A stretch of 64,000 nucleotides of DNA from assembly GCF_902500215.1 (NCBI RefSeq), contig NZ_CABVOU010000031.1, forward strand, positions 85,009-149,008. Direction: 5' to 3'. Below are positions 28,724-38,072 of this stretch, one piece after another (positions within the stretch are counted from its first letter, which is position 1; every line of letters begins with the position of its first letter). The notes beneath the pieces are model-generated. The model saw only the letters and a list, made by a program, of their open reading frames with translations. It was not told where the DNA came from and did no database searches. The stretch is from Halomonas lysinitropha. Lineage in GTDB: Bacteria > Pseudomonadota > Gammaproteobacteria > Pseudomonadales > Halomonadaceae. The position numbers and the translations under genes were made by a program.

Positions 28724-29485
28724 ATGGATGACCAGGCTCTGCTGCGCTACAGCCGACAGATCATGCTCGACCCGATCGACATCGACGGCCAGGAGCGGCT
28801 GCTGGCCGGCCACGCCCTGGTAGTCGGCGCCGGGGGGCTGGGCTCGCCGGTGGCCCTCTACCTGGCGGCGGCGGGCCTGGGCCGGCTGACCCTGGCCGAT
28901 GCCGACGAGGTTGAGCTCTCCAACTTGCAGCGACAGATCGCCCATGCCACCGTCGACCTGGGCCGCAACAAGGCCGAGTCGGCCCGGGAGGCGGCGCTCG
29001 CCCTCAACCCCGATTGCGCGATTCGGGCGCTGAGCGACCACCTCGACGGCGAGGCGCTGGCGCGGGCGGTAGCCGAGGCGGACGTGGTGCTCGACTGCAC
29101 CGACCGCTTCTCCAGCCGCTACGCCATCAATGCCGCCTGCCGAGTCGCAGGGGTGCCGCTGATCTCCGGGGCGGCGATCCGCTTCTCCGGCCAGTTGGCG
29201 GTGTTCGATCCCCGCGATCCCGACTCGCCCTGCTATGCCTGCCTCTATCCGCCTGGGGGAGGGGAGAGTGAGGAGGGCGACGAGGCGCTCAGCTGCGCCG
29301 AGAGCGGCGTGGTAGCGCCGCTGGTGGGGCTGATCGGCAGCTTTCAGGCCCTGGAGGCGATCAAGCTTGTCAGCGGTGCCGGCACGCTCCACCGCGGGCT
29401 CTCCACCTTCGACGGTCTCGTTGGCCAGTGGCGCCACTTCCGGGTGCCGCGCGATCCTGCCTGTCCGGTCTGCGGTGCGGAGTGA
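28724..29485 (+). CDS. moeB: Molybdopterin-synthase adenylyltransferase MoeB
   Basis: 253 residues, E1-like. It adenylates the C-terminus of MoaD in molybdenum cofactor synthesis. LLRYSRQIMLDPIDIDGQE, the nucleotide loop VVGAGGLGSPVALYLA, LSNLQRQIAH and DCTDRFSSRYAIN are family motifs. Two Zn Cys pairs are visible (CYAC near residue 175 and CPVC at the end). A GTG at 28712 is an alternative start that overlaps the lrp stop. ThiF and HesA are close relatives, but length and motifs fit MoeB. Confidence 0.9.
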   Translation: MDDQALLRYSRQIMLDPIDIDGQERLLAGHALVVGAGGLGSPVALYLAAAGLGRLTLADADEVELSNLQRQIAHATVDLGRNKAESAREAALALNPDCAIRALSDHLDGEALARAVAEADVVLDCTDRFSSRYAINAACRVAGVPLISGAAIRFSGQLAVFDPRDPDSPCYACLYPPGGGESEEGDEALSCAESGVVAPLVGLIGSFQALEAIKLVSGAGTLHRGLSTFDGLVGQWRHFRVPRDPACPVCGAE

Positions 29486-29561
29486 CGCCCTGCCCCAGGT
29501 TCTGGATGACACCTTCTGCATGAGTAACCCTGCAAGTGCGCGAGCGAATCCGGGCGCCTGG

Positions 29562-30920
29562 TCACGCCAGCCGCTCCAGGGTCGCGGCCACCGCATCGAA
29601 GAGCCGTTCCAGCTCCGTCTCCGTGGTGGCGAAGGGCGGGCCGAACTGCAGGGTGTCGCCACCGTAGCGCACGTAGAAGCCCGCCTCCCATAGCGCGAGG
29701 TGGGCATCCCGGGGGCGGATGGTCGGGTCGCCGTTGCGTGGGGCGAGCTGTACGGCGCCGGCCAGGCCGTGGTTGCGGATGTCCACCACGTGGGGTCGGC
29801 CCCTGAGGGCGTGGAGCCTTTCCTCGAACGCCGGCGCAATGGCCCGCACCTGCGCGGGGAAGTCCTCGCGCTCGAAGAGGTCCAGGGTCGCCAGTCCCGC
29901 GGCGCACGCCACGGGATGGGCGCTGTAGGTGTAGCCGTGGGGGAACTCGATGGCATGCATCGGCCCGCCACCCGCCATGAAGGTGTCGAAGATCTCCCCG
30001 GAGGCGATCACGGCCCCCATGGGCACCGCGCCGTTGGTGAGCTGCTTGGCGACGTTCATGATGTCCGGGGTGACCCCGAAGGCCTCGGCGCCGGTACGGG
30101 CCCCGGCGCGCCCGAAGGCGGTGATCACCTCGTCGAAGATCAGCAGGATGTCGTGGGCGGTACAGATCTCGCGCAGTCGCGCCAGATAGCCCCGCGGCGG
30201 CACGATGACCCCGCCTGAGCCGGACATGGGCTCGACGATCACCGCGGCGATGCTCGAGGCGTCGTGCAGGGCGATCTGGTCGAGCAGGGCGTCGGCGAGT
30301 TCGGCGCCGCTGTCGGCCTGTCCGCGGGTGAAGGCGAGCGCCGGCTGGAGGGTGTGGGGCAGGTGGCTGACGTCCAGCAGTTGACCGTAGTGCTTGCGGT
30401 TGCCGCCAATCCCGCCGAGGCTGGTGCCGCCCACATTGACGCCGTGGTAGCCCTTGGCTCGGCCGATCAGTCGGGTCTTCTCCGGACGCCCCTGGAGGCG
30501 CCAGTAGGCGCGCGCCATCTTCACCGCCGTATCGGCGGACTCGGAGCCGGAGTCGGTAAAGAAGACATGGTCCAGCCCCGGCGGGGTAAGTGCCGCAATC
30601 CGTTCGGCCAGCTCGAAGGCCAACGGATGGGCGACCTGGAAGCCCGGGGCGTAGTCCAGCCTTCCCAGCTGGGCGGCCACCGCCTGCTGGATCTCGACGC
30701 GATTGTGGCCGGCGCCGCAGGTCCAGAGCCCGGAGAGGGAATCGAACAGTCGCCGGCCGCGGTCGTCGATGAAGTAGCGTCCCTCGGCGGCCGTGATCAC
30801 TCGCGGGTGAGCATGGAAGTCGCGGTTGGCGCTGAACGGCATCCAGTAGTGGTGGTTGAGCGGATTGGCTCCCTTGCCGTTCTCGACGGCATGAGGAGCG
30901 GGGGGTGTCGATGCCGTCAT
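29562..30920 (-). CDS. Omega-amino acid--pyruvate aminotransferase (BauA/omega-APT-like)
   Basis: 452 residues, class III PLP fold. The N-terminal NHHYWMPFSANRDF is characteristic of omega-amino acid:pyruvate (beta-alanine:pyruvate) aminotransferases. The PLP Lys292 is in MNVAKQLTNGAVPMG and the Asp263-Glu264 pair in IFDEVITAFG. Beta-alanine arises from spermidine and 1,3-diaminopropane breakdown, which fits the divergent polyamine operon next door. It is convergent with moeB, with no clear terminator in the 76 bases between. Confidence 0.88.
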   Translation of the reverse strand: MTASTPPAPHAVENGKGANPLNHHYWMPFSANRDFHAHPRVITAAEGRYFIDDRGRRLFDSLSGLWTCGAGHNRVEIQQAVAAQLGRLDYAPGFQVAHPLAFELAERIAALTPPGLDHVFFTDSGSESADTAVKMARAYWRLQGRPEKTRLIGRAKGYHGVNVGGTSLGGIGGNRKHYGQLLDVSHLPHTLQPALAFTRGQADSGAELADALLDQIALHDASSIAAVIVEPMSGSGGVIVPPRGYLARLREICTAHDILLIFDEVITAFGRAGARTGAEAFGVTPDIMNVAKQLTNGAVPMGAVIASGEIFDTFMAGGGPMHAIEFPHGYTYSAHPVACAAGLATLDLFEREDFPAQVRAIAPAFEERLHALRGRPHVVDIRNHGLAGAVQLAPRNGDPTIRPRDAHLALWEAGFYVRYGGDTLQFGPPFATTETELERLFDAVAATLERLA

Positions 30921-31357
30921 GATGGTCTCCTCGGTCGGCGCGTGGTTCCCGCTAGCGTACCTGCGAGTTGAGGATAGGACGTCCTGCCGACCCTCGTATC
31001 ACTGAATCCTGACGTGATGTCAGGGCCGTCGTCATCCTGTCCCCCGGGAGAACACCGGGGTAAGTGATGGTGATTAATTGACGATCTTCGATCGGCTTTC
31101 GGCACGCAGGTCTCACCTCTTCTGCCTCGATATTCGCTATCTTCCGTGCTGAAAACAAGTTTCTGGAGTAAGCGCTGGGCTGGCTGGTCGAACCCGAGGA
31201 ACGCTCGGCGCCCTACAAGGTATTAAATACTTGACAGGCATTGCAGTGCTGGTGTCAAACTGAGTCTTGCCTGCCTGGGGCACTGTCACCGGGCAAGTGT
31301 CACAGCGACGGTTACAAGAACAATCAGCGCATCGCGCAACACAGACAGGTGTCTTGC
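30921..31357. promoter_or_regulatory. Divergent regulatory gap between the omega-aminotransferase and polyamine operons
   Basis: 437 bases without a supported gene. Two inverted repeats stand out: CCTGAC-GTGAT-GTCAGG at 31008-31024, and a spaced TTGACA (31231-31236) with TGTCAA (31253-31258). The second TTGACA could also be a -35 element, but no good -10 is placed for it. I recognise no riboswitch or small RNA. Confidence 0.45.
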
Positions 31358-32650
31358 ATGACGACCCCGCCACCTCTGGAGCAGCCCGCCTCCTGGTATC
31401 GCGACTCCGTCGCCGTCGAACTCGGTGACTGTCCCCCGCTAGAAGGTGACGTGCGCGCCGACGTGTGCGTGGTCGGTGGGGGCATCACCGGCTGCTCGGC
31501 GGCGCTCCACCTGGCCGAGCGGGGCTATTCGGTGGTGTTGCTGGAGGCCGGGGAGATCGGACAGGGCGCCTCGGGACGCAGCGGAGGCCAGATACTTCCC
31601 GGCCTGGGCACCGACATCAGCACCGTGGAGAAGGCCCTGGGTCGTGAGCGGGCCCGAGACATCTGGGAGATGAGCCGCGAGGCGGTGCGCCTGACCGCCG
31701 AACTGGTCGAGCGCCATGCGATTCCCTGCGACCTGGCCTGGGGCTACCTGCATGCCGCAGTGAAGCGGCGCCATGTGCGTGAGCTCGAGGTGTTCCGCGA
31801 ACGCATGGCGCAGGATTATGACTATCCCGCGCTCACCATGCTCCAGGGGGATGTCCTGCGCGAACACGTGATGACCGATGCCTACCCGGCGGCCCTCCAC
31901 GATGCCGAGGGCGGCCACCTGCATCCGCTCAACTATACCCTTGGGCTGGCCCGGGCGGCCCGTCGGGCCGGTGTGACGATCCATGAGTACAGTCCCGCCG
32001 TAGAGATCCGTCACGGTCAGCCGGCCAGCGTGTTCGCCGCCGCCGGCCGGGTGACGGCCGACTTCGTGGTGCTGGGCACCAACGCCTATCAGGCGGGTCT
32101 GGTACCCGAACTTTCCGGTCGTATCATGCGCGCCGCCAACTACATGATTGCCACCGAACCGCTCTCGGCCGAGCGGGCGGCTCGCGTGCTGCCCCGCAAC
32201 GATGCCCTGTCGGATGCCAACTTCGTGCTCGACTACTATCGACTCTCCGCCGACCGGCGCCTGATCTACGGCGGCGAGGTCAGCTACGATGGCCGTGAAC
32301 CGCGAGGCCTGAAGGCCCGAATGGATGCCAAGATTGCGCGGATCTTTCCGGTGCTCGAGGGCGTGCGCATCGACTACCGCTGGGGCGGGGATGTGGCCAT
32401 CACCCTCGATCGGGCACCGGACTTCGGCCGGCTGGGCAGCAACGTCTACTACGCCCAGGGCTATTCCGGGCACGGCATGGCCCTGTCGGGTCTGGCCGGC
32501 AAGCTGCTGGCCGAGGCCATCGCCGGACAGAGCGAACGCTTCGATGTCTTTGCCGCCATGCCCCATCGCCACTTCCCGGGTGGGCGACGGCTCCGCAAGC
32601 CGTTGCTGGTGCTGGCCACCCACTTCTACAAGCTGCGGGACCGGCTGTGA
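31358..32650 (+). CDS. FAD-dependent oxidase, PuuB-like (gamma-glutamylputrescine oxidase family), copy 1
   Basis: 430 residues, DAO/PuuB-like flavoprotein. The FAD motif VCVVGGGITGCSAALHLAERG is near residue 34 and GASGRSGGQILPG near residue 70. The C-terminal YYAQGYSGHGMALSGLAGKL binds the flavin. PuuB-type enzymes oxidise gamma-glutamylputrescine to gamma-glutamyl-aminobutyraldehyde with H2O2 release. The frame extends upstream, but 31358 is the natural N-terminus. It precedes potABCD by 33 bases. A paralogue lies at 38073, so the two may differ in substrate. Confidence 0.85.
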   Translation: MTTPPPLEQPASWYRDSVAVELGDCPPLEGDVRADVCVVGGGITGCSAALHLAERGYSVVLLEAGEIGQGASGRSGGQILPGLGTDISTVEKALGRERARDIWEMSREAVRLTAELVERHAIPCDLAWGYLHAAVKRRHVRELEVFRERMAQDYDYPALTMLQGDVLREHVMTDAYPAALHDAEGGHLHPLNYTLGLARAARRAGVTIHEYSPAVEIRHGQPASVFAAAGRVTADFVVLGTNAYQAGLVPELSGRIMRAANYMIATEPLSAERAARVLPRNDALSDANFVLDYYRLSADRRLIYGGEVSYDGREPRGLKARMDAKIARIFPVLEGVRIDYRWGGDVAITLDRAPDFGRLGSNVYYAQGYSGHGMALSGLAGKLLAEAIAGQSERFDVFAAMPHRHFPGGRRLRKPLLVLATHFYKLRDRL

Positions 32651-32683
32651 ACCGGGCCACCGAAAATCGAGGGGGCACTTCCC

Positions 32684-33811
32684 ATGAGCGACACCATTAC
32701 AGCGGCAGACATCGAGTCACGGGCTGAAGGGTCGACAGCTTCGCCGGAACAGGGCGATAGCGCCCGTCAGGCCTCCTCCATCGAGATGCAGGGCCTGCAC
32801 AAGCGTTTCGGTCGCGATACCGTTGCGCTGGATGGTGTGGATCTGACCATCGAGCCTGGGGAGTTCTTCACCCTGCTCGGCCCCTCGGGCTGCGGCAAGA
32901 CCACCCTGCTGCGCATCCTCGCCGGCCTCGAGGAGGCCGACGACGGTCGCCTGGCCATCGGTGGCAAGGACATCACCGAGGTGCCGCCCCACAAGCGCAG
33001 CGTCAATACCGTCTTCCAGTCCTATGCGCTCTTCCCGCATCTCTCGGTGCGCGAGAACCTGGCCTTCGGCCTCAAGATGCGCGGCCTGCCCCCCGAGGAG
33101 CGCGAGGCCCGGGTGGCGAAGATCGCCGAGTTCATCAAGCTCGGGGATCTGGTGGACCGCCCCGTCGACCAGCTCTCCGGTGGTCAGCGCCAGCGCATTG
33201 CCCTGGCCCGTGCCCTGGTCAACGAGCCCGACGTACTGCTGCTCGACGAGCCGCTCTCGGCGCTGGACGCCGGCCTGCGCAGCCAGCTGCAGGTGGAGCT
33301 GCTGAGGGTCCAGAAGCGCCTGGGGATGACTTTCGTCTTCGTCACCCATGACCAGCAGGAGGCCATGGTGATGTCCGACCGCATCGCCGTGCTCAACGGC
33401 GGGGTCATCCAGCAGGTGGGACCGCCCCGCGAGGTCTATGAGCATCCGGTCAACGCCTTCGTCGCTCGTTTCATGGGTCACGACAACCTCTATCCGGTCA
33501 CCGCCCGCCACGGCGCGCGCCTGACCACGCCGCTGGGCGAACTCACCGCGGAGGGCGCCGGGGAGGGTGGCCTGCTGCTGATCCGCCCCGAGACCCTGGA
33601 CCTGCTGCCCGGCGAGGTAGCCGGCGACAATCACCTGCCGGCCGTGGTGAGCGAGCGGCTCTATCGCGGCAGCCATGCCGAGTACCGGCTCGAGATCGGC
33701 TCGAGCACCCTGCAGGCAACCCTCAACAACCGCGGCAGGCACCTGCCCGAGGTGGGGGAAAGGGTCACGGTCTCGGTGGCCCCCGAAGACCTGGTCACCC
33801 TGAGCGAGTGA
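32684..33811 (+). CDS. potA: Polyamine ABC transporter ATP-binding protein
   Basis: 375 residues. Walker A is GPSGCGKTT, the signature LSGGQRQRIALARAL, and Walker B VLLLDEPLSALD. A C-terminal TOBE-type domain (about 290-370) is typical of PotA/PotG. The first 28 residues are a low-complexity extension before the ABC domain. It powers uptake through the two permeases that follow directly, with PotD as binding protein. Confidence 0.92.
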   Translation: MSDTITAADIESRAEGSTASPEQGDSARQASSIEMQGLHKRFGRDTVALDGVDLTIEPGEFFTLLGPSGCGKTTLLRILAGLEEADDGRLAIGGKDITEVPPHKRSVNTVFQSYALFPHLSVRENLAFGLKMRGLPPEEREARVAKIAEFIKLGDLVDRPVDQLSGGQRQRIALARALVNEPDVLLLDEPLSALDAGLRSQLQVELLRVQKRLGMTFVFVTHDQQEAMVMSDRIAVLNGGVIQQVGPPREVYEHPVNAFVARFMGHDNLYPVTARHGARLTTPLGELTAEGAGEGGLLLIRPETLDLLPGEVAGDNHLPAVVSERLYRGSHAEYRLEIGSSTLQATLNNRGRHLPEVGERVTVSVAPEDLVTLSE

Positions 33812-33821
33812 GGAGACGCAT

Positions 33822-34745
33822 ATGGCCTATACTGGCGTAACGCCCTCCGCCCGCAGCCGTGGCATGGTACGCGAGGCTCGGCACCTGCTGTTCACTGTGG
33901 CCCCCGGGGCCACCTGGATCGTGATCTTCCTGGTGCTGCCCAGCGCCTACCTGATGGCCGTGGCCTTCATGTCCAATGGCCCCTACGGGCTACCCGAGAT
34001 GCCGCTGTCGCTGGAGTCGTTCCGGCGCCTGGCGGGCTTCGGCTTTCTGGGCTGGAGCCCCGGCAATCTCTACACCCTGCTGCGTTCGCTGTGGCAGACA
34101 GTCGTCTCCACCGGCCTGGTGGTGGTCATCGCCTATCCGATCGCCTACTACATCAGTACCTGTCGCGCCCGATGGCGGCCGATCATGCTGCTGCTGGTGG
34201 TGGTACCCAGCTGGACCAACCAGGTGATCCGCACCTTCGGCTGGATGAACCTGCTGGCCCCGGCCACACCGCTCTCCGAGCTCGCCGAGGCGCTGGGCCT
34301 GATCAATGCCAACATGGGGCTCTATCCGTCGAATTTCGCGGTCACCCTGGGCCTGGTCTACAACTTCCTGCCGTTCATGGTGCTGCCGCTCTATGCCGCC
34401 TTCGAGAAGCTCGATGCCGCCCAGGTGGAGGCGGCGCAGGACCTCTTCGCCTCGCCGGTGCGCGCCTTCCGGCACGCCGTCTTTCCCCAGACCCTGCCGG
34501 GGCTGCTGGCCGGCATCGTGCTGGTGGCGATCCCCGCCTTCGGCATGTACGTGATTCCCGAGCTGCTCGGCGGCGGCAAGGGCATGATGCTCGGCAACCT
34601 GGTGGCCAACCAGTTCGCCGGCGGGGCCAACTGGCCGCTGGGGGCCGCCGGCGCGATCCTGATGCTGATCGCCACCTTCATCGGGCTGTTCGCGATGCGT
34701 CGCATCGGCAAGCGCCTGGGTGGTGGCGAAGAGGTGGTGATATGA
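33822..34745 (+). CDS. potB: Polyamine ABC transporter permease PotB/PotH
   Basis: 307 residues with about six membrane segments and the EAA-type loop AAQDLFASPVRAFRHAVFPQ. GAGGAG lies before the start. The stop overlaps the next permease start by four bases (ATGA). It forms the transmembrane channel with PotC. Confidence 0.92.
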   Translation: MAYTGVTPSARSRGMVREARHLLFTVAPGATWIVIFLVLPSAYLMAVAFMSNGPYGLPEMPLSLESFRRLAGFGFLGWSPGNLYTLLRSLWQTVVSTGLVVVIAYPIAYYISTCRARWRPIMLLLVVVPSWTNQVIRTFGWMNLLAPATPLSELAEALGLINANMGLYPSNFAVTLGLVYNFLPFMVLPLYAAFEKLDAAQVEAAQDLFASPVRAFRHAVFPQTLPGLLAGIVLVAIPAFGMYVIPELLGGGKGMMLGNLVANQFAGGANWPLGAAGAILMLIATFIGLFAMRRIGKRLGGGEEVVI

Positions 34746-35539
34746 GAAAGCGCACGCTCAAGCGCAGCCTGGCCGGCTTCTGGTGGTTCACCCTGGCCTT
34801 CCTCTACCTGCCGCTGGCCGTGGTGGTGCTGTTCTCCTTCAATGCCTCCAACAGCGCGGCCACCTTCACCGGCATTTCGCTGCGCTGGTATGGCCGCCTG
34901 ATGGGCAATGAGGAGATCCTCTCGGCCTTCGCCAACAGCATGATCCTGGCCATCACCTCCTCGGTGATCGCACTGGGGATCGGCTGCCTGATCGGCTACG
35001 GCATGTACCGCCATCGCCACCGCAAGCTGGGCTGGCTGATCGTGCTGATCTACCTGCCCATCGTGCTGCCGGATATCGTCTTCGGCATCTCGGAGATGGC
35101 CTTCTTCGTGCAGATTCATCGCCTGACGGGACTGCTGCAGCCGGGGCTGGTGACCATGATCATCGCTCATGTGACCTTCCAGATCCCCTTCGTGGCGCTG
35201 ATCGTCTACTCGCGCTTCGTGGGGCTGGACCCGACGCTCTTCGAGGCCGCCAAGGATCTCTATGCCTCGCCGGTCAAGCGGGTGGTGCACTTCATGCTGC
35301 CGACCATCAAGCCGGCGTTGATCTCGGCGTTCTTCCTTTCCTTTACGCTGTCGGTGGATGACTTCGTGATCAGCTTCTTTACCGCGGGTCCCGAGAGCGC
35401 GACCCTGCCCATCTACATCTGGGGGGCGATCAAGAAGGGGGTATCGCCCGAGATCAACGCCATCGCCACCCTGATGATCGGTGCGGTGGCCATCGCCGCC
35501 ATCATCAGCCTGGTGTTCAGCCGTCGCCGGCAGGCATGA
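34742..35539 (+). CDS. potC: Polyamine ABC transporter permease PotC/PotI
   Basis: 265 residues with six membrane segments and the EAA loop EAAKDLYASPVKRVVHFMLP. PotC-typical segments are FNASNSAATFTGISLRWYG and LSFTLSVDDFVISFF. The start at 34742 overlaps the potB stop; an open frame further upstream lies inside potB and is spurious. Confidence 0.92.
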   Translation: MRKRTLKRSLAGFWWFTLAFLYLPLAVVVLFSFNASNSAATFTGISLRWYGRLMGNEEILSAFANSMILAITSSVIALGIGCLIGYGMYRHRHRKLGWLIVLIYLPIVLPDIVFGISEMAFFVQIHRLTGLLQPGLVTMIIAHVTFQIPFVALIVYSRFVGLDPTLFEAAKDLYASPVKRVVHFMLPTIKPALISAFFLSFTLSVDDFVISFFTAGPESATLPIYIWGAIKKGVSPEINAIATLMIGAVAIAAIISLVFSRRRQA

Positions 35540-35580
35540 GCCGGCCAACCCTTCCCTAGGGGAAACGAGGAGAGTCCGAG

Positions 35581-36645
35581 ATGACAACCAACAAGACCGC
35601 ACTTGCCCTGTCCGTCGGCGCCGCGCTGCTCGCCGGCAGCGTCCAGGCCCAGGAGAACAAGCTCTATCTGTTCAACTGGACCGAGTACATGGATCCCGAG
35701 ATCATCGAGGCCTTCGAGGAGAAGTACGACGTCGACGTCGTGCAGAACTACTTCAACTCGCTGCCCGAGATGTTCGCCAAGCTCAATGCCGGCGGGGTCT
35801 CGCAATACGACATCATCGTACCGTCCAACTACTACGTGCCGCGGCTGATCCAGACCGGCCTGGTGCAGAAACTCGACAAGTCGAAGCTCGACAACCTCGA
35901 CAACGTCATGGCGCAGTTCCAGGATCCCGACTTCGATCCCGGGGCCGAGTACACCGCGCCCTACCAGTGGGGCACCACCGGTATCGTCTACAACACCGAG
36001 ACCTTCCCGGAGGCGCCGAAGAGCTGGTCGCTGGTGTTCGACCCCGAGGTCAATCCCGACCATCCTTTCGCCCTGATGGGTGACGGTCAGGTCAGCATGG
36101 GCGGTGCCTGTGCCTACCTGGGCCACGGTTACGACTGCACCGACATGAACGCCTGGAAGGAGGCCGCCCGGCTGCTGATCGACACCAAGGGGCGCGACAC
36201 CTTCAGCGGCTTCACCGACGGCACACCGGCGCTGCAGCAGCTGGCCCGGGGCGTGACCCACGTGGGCCTCTCCTACAACGGCGACTACCTCTTCTTCAAG
36301 GACGAGGACCCGGAGACCTTCGAGCATCTGGCGTTCATGATTCCCGACGAGGGTGCCGAGATGTGGGTCGACTCCATGCTCATCCCCTCCGAGGCGCCCA
36401 ACCCGGACATGGCGCACAAGTTCATCGACTTCATCCTCGATGCGGAGGTGGGCGCCCAGCTCTCCAACTACAACTACTACGCCAGTCCCAATGCCGCCGC
36501 CGAGCCTCATCTGGATGCGGTACTGACCGAGCCTCCTGTCCAGCCCAGCGAGGCGGACATGGAGCGACTGCGCTTCACCCCCAGCCTGGAGGGCGATCCC
36601 CTGCAGACCTTCCAGCAGCTGTGGTCCGAGGTCCAGTCTCGCTGA
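35581..36645 (+). CDS. potD: Polyamine-binding periplasmic protein PotD-like
   Basis: 354 residues with a Sec signal peptide (cleavage near VQA-Q at about residue 23). LYLFNWTEYMDPEIIEAF, YDIIVPSNYYVPRLIQTG and PYQWGTTGIVYN are PotD/PotF features that place aromatic and acidic residues around the diamine. It supplies substrate to PotABC. Whether it prefers putrescine or spermidine is not decided. A GC hairpin follows, as is common after binding-protein genes in such operons. Confidence 0.92.
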   Translation: MTTNKTALALSVGAALLAGSVQAQENKLYLFNWTEYMDPEIIEAFEEKYDVDVVQNYFNSLPEMFAKLNAGGVSQYDIIVPSNYYVPRLIQTGLVQKLDKSKLDNLDNVMAQFQDPDFDPGAEYTAPYQWGTTGIVYNTETFPEAPKSWSLVFDPEVNPDHPFALMGDGQVSMGGACAYLGHGYDCTDMNAWKEAARLLIDTKGRDTFSGFTDGTPALQQLARGVTHVGLSYNGDYLFFKDEDPETFEHLAFMIPDEGAEMWVDSMLIPSEAPNPDMAHKFIDFILDAEVGAQLSNYNYYASPNAAAEPHLDAVLTEPPVQPSEADMERLRFTPSLEGDPLQTFQQLWSEVQSR

Positions 36646-36654
36646 GCGCAGGGT

Positions 36655-36673
36655 CCCCGGCCGCGTGCCGGGG
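36655..36673 (+). other. Intercistronic hairpin between potD and the ligase gene
   Basis: CCCCGGC-CGCGT-GCCGGGG forms a 7-bp perfect stem nine bases after the potD stop with no U-tract. It probably stabilises the binding-protein end of the mRNA or attenuates read-through. Confidence 0.5.
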
Positions 36674-36701
36674 GCTCGCCATCCCCAGCAAGGAAATCCC
36701 C

Positions 36702-38069
36702 ATGAGTAACCGACAGGAACAGCCGCTGCTCAACGACTGGTTCCAGAATTACGGCATCACCGAGGTGGAGTGCCTGGTCAGCGACCTGACCGGCATCCTC
36801 AAGGGCAAGATCATGCCCGCCGGCAAGTACCTCAACGGCGGGCGTCCACGCCTGCCCGACTCGATCTTCATCCAGACCGTCACCGGTGGCTATCCGGACG
36901 ACGAGGATATCCGCTTCTGGAATCCTGCCGAACGGGACATGGAACTGGTCCCCGACGCGAAGGCCATCTACCTGGTGCCCTGGGCCGAGGACCCTACGGC
37001 GCAGATCATCCACGACTGCTTCTACCTGACCGGCGAGCCGGTGGAGCTGGCGCCGCGCTACGTGCTCAAGCGAGTACTGGAGCTCTATGCCGCCCGCGGC
37101 TGGACCCCGGTGATCGCCCCCGAGGTGGAGTTCTACCTGGTCAAGACCAATACCGACTCCGACTACCCCCTGGAGCCGCCGATCGGGCGCACCGGCCGCC
37201 AGGAGAGCAGCCGCCAGTCGTTCTCCATCGACGCGGTCAACGAGTTCGACCCGCTGTTCGAGGAGATGTACGACTACTGCGAGGCCATGAACCTCGACCT
37301 CGACACCCTGATCCACGAGGAGGGGGCCGGCCAGATGGAGGTCAACTTCCAGCATGGCGACCCCCTGGCGCTGGCCGATCAGGTGGTGATGTTCAAGCGC
37401 ACCCTGCGCGAGACGGCGCTGCGCCACGGCATGTATGCCACCTTCATGGCCAAACCCATGGCCAATGAACCGGGAAGCTCCATGCATATCCATCAGAGCC
37501 TCCTCGATGCCAAGGACGGACACAACGTCTTCGCCGAGGGTGACGGCCAGACGAGCAAGCTGTTCCACCACTTCATCGGCGGCCTGCAGCGCTACCTGCC
37601 CTCGGTGATGCCGCTGCTGGCGCCCAACGTCAATTCCTACCGTCGGCTGATGCGCACCGAGACCAGCGGCTCGGCCCCGATCAACGTGGAGTGGGGCATG
37701 GACAACCGCACCGTGGGACTGCGCGTGCCGGTCTCCGGCCCCGAGGCGACGCGGGTCGAGAATCGCCTGGCGGGTGCCGACGCCAATCCCTACCTGGTGA
37801 TGGCGGCGTCACTGGCCTGCGGCTACCTGGGTCTGCTGGAACGCCTTGAGCCTCGCCCGCCGGTGACGGGCTCTGCCTGGTCAGGCGGCAACAAGCTACC
37901 CGACGACATCGGACCGGCGCTGGATCTACTGCACGATTGCCAGCCTCTGGCCGACATCCTCGGCGAGCGCTTTACCCATAGCTACCTGGCGGTCAAGCGC
38001 GCCGAACATCGTGCCTACTTCCAGGTGATCAGCTCCTGGGAGCGCGAGCACCTGCTGTTGAGGGTATGA
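36702..38069 (+). CDS. puuA: Gamma-glutamylpolyamine synthetase, PuuA-like (glutamine synthetase family)
   Basis: 455 residues. It joins glutamate to a polyamine amino group with ATP. An N-terminal beta-grasp (about 15-110) is followed by the GS catalytic domain: PEVEFYLVKTNTD, EGAGQMEVNFQHGDPL, SSMHIHQSL, NVEWGMDNRTVGLRVP and ENRLAGADANPYLVMAA. AAGGAAATCCCC precedes the ATG. It sits between potD and a puuB-like oxidase (4 bases downstream), so import, ligation and oxidation are encoded consecutively. Two other GS-like genes lie at 44415 and 56491. Confidence 0.88.
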   Translation: MSNRQEQPLLNDWFQNYGITEVECLVSDLTGILKGKIMPAGKYLNGGRPRLPDSIFIQTVTGGYPDDEDIRFWNPAERDMELVPDAKAIYLVPWAEDPTAQIIHDCFYLTGEPVELAPRYVLKRVLELYAARGWTPVIAPEVEFYLVKTNTDSDYPLEPPIGRTGRQESSRQSFSIDAVNEFDPLFEEMYDYCEAMNLDLDTLIHEEGAGQMEVNFQHGDPLALADQVVMFKRTLRETALRHGMYATFMAKPMANEPGSSMHIHQSLLDAKDGHNVFAEGDGQTSKLFHHFIGGLQRYLPSVMPLLAPNVNSYRRLMRTETSGSAPINVEWGMDNRTVGLRVPVSGPEATRVENRLAGADANPYLVMAASLACGYLGLLERLEPRPPVTGSAWSGGNKLPDDIGPALDLLHDCQPLADILGERFTHSYLAVKRAEHRAYFQVISSWEREHLLLRV

Positions 38070-38072
38070 CCC

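Noticed and set aside
34091..34741. N-terminal extension of the PotC permease
   Set aside because: It lies in another frame inside potB; the ATG at 34742 overlaps the potB stop as expected in such operons.
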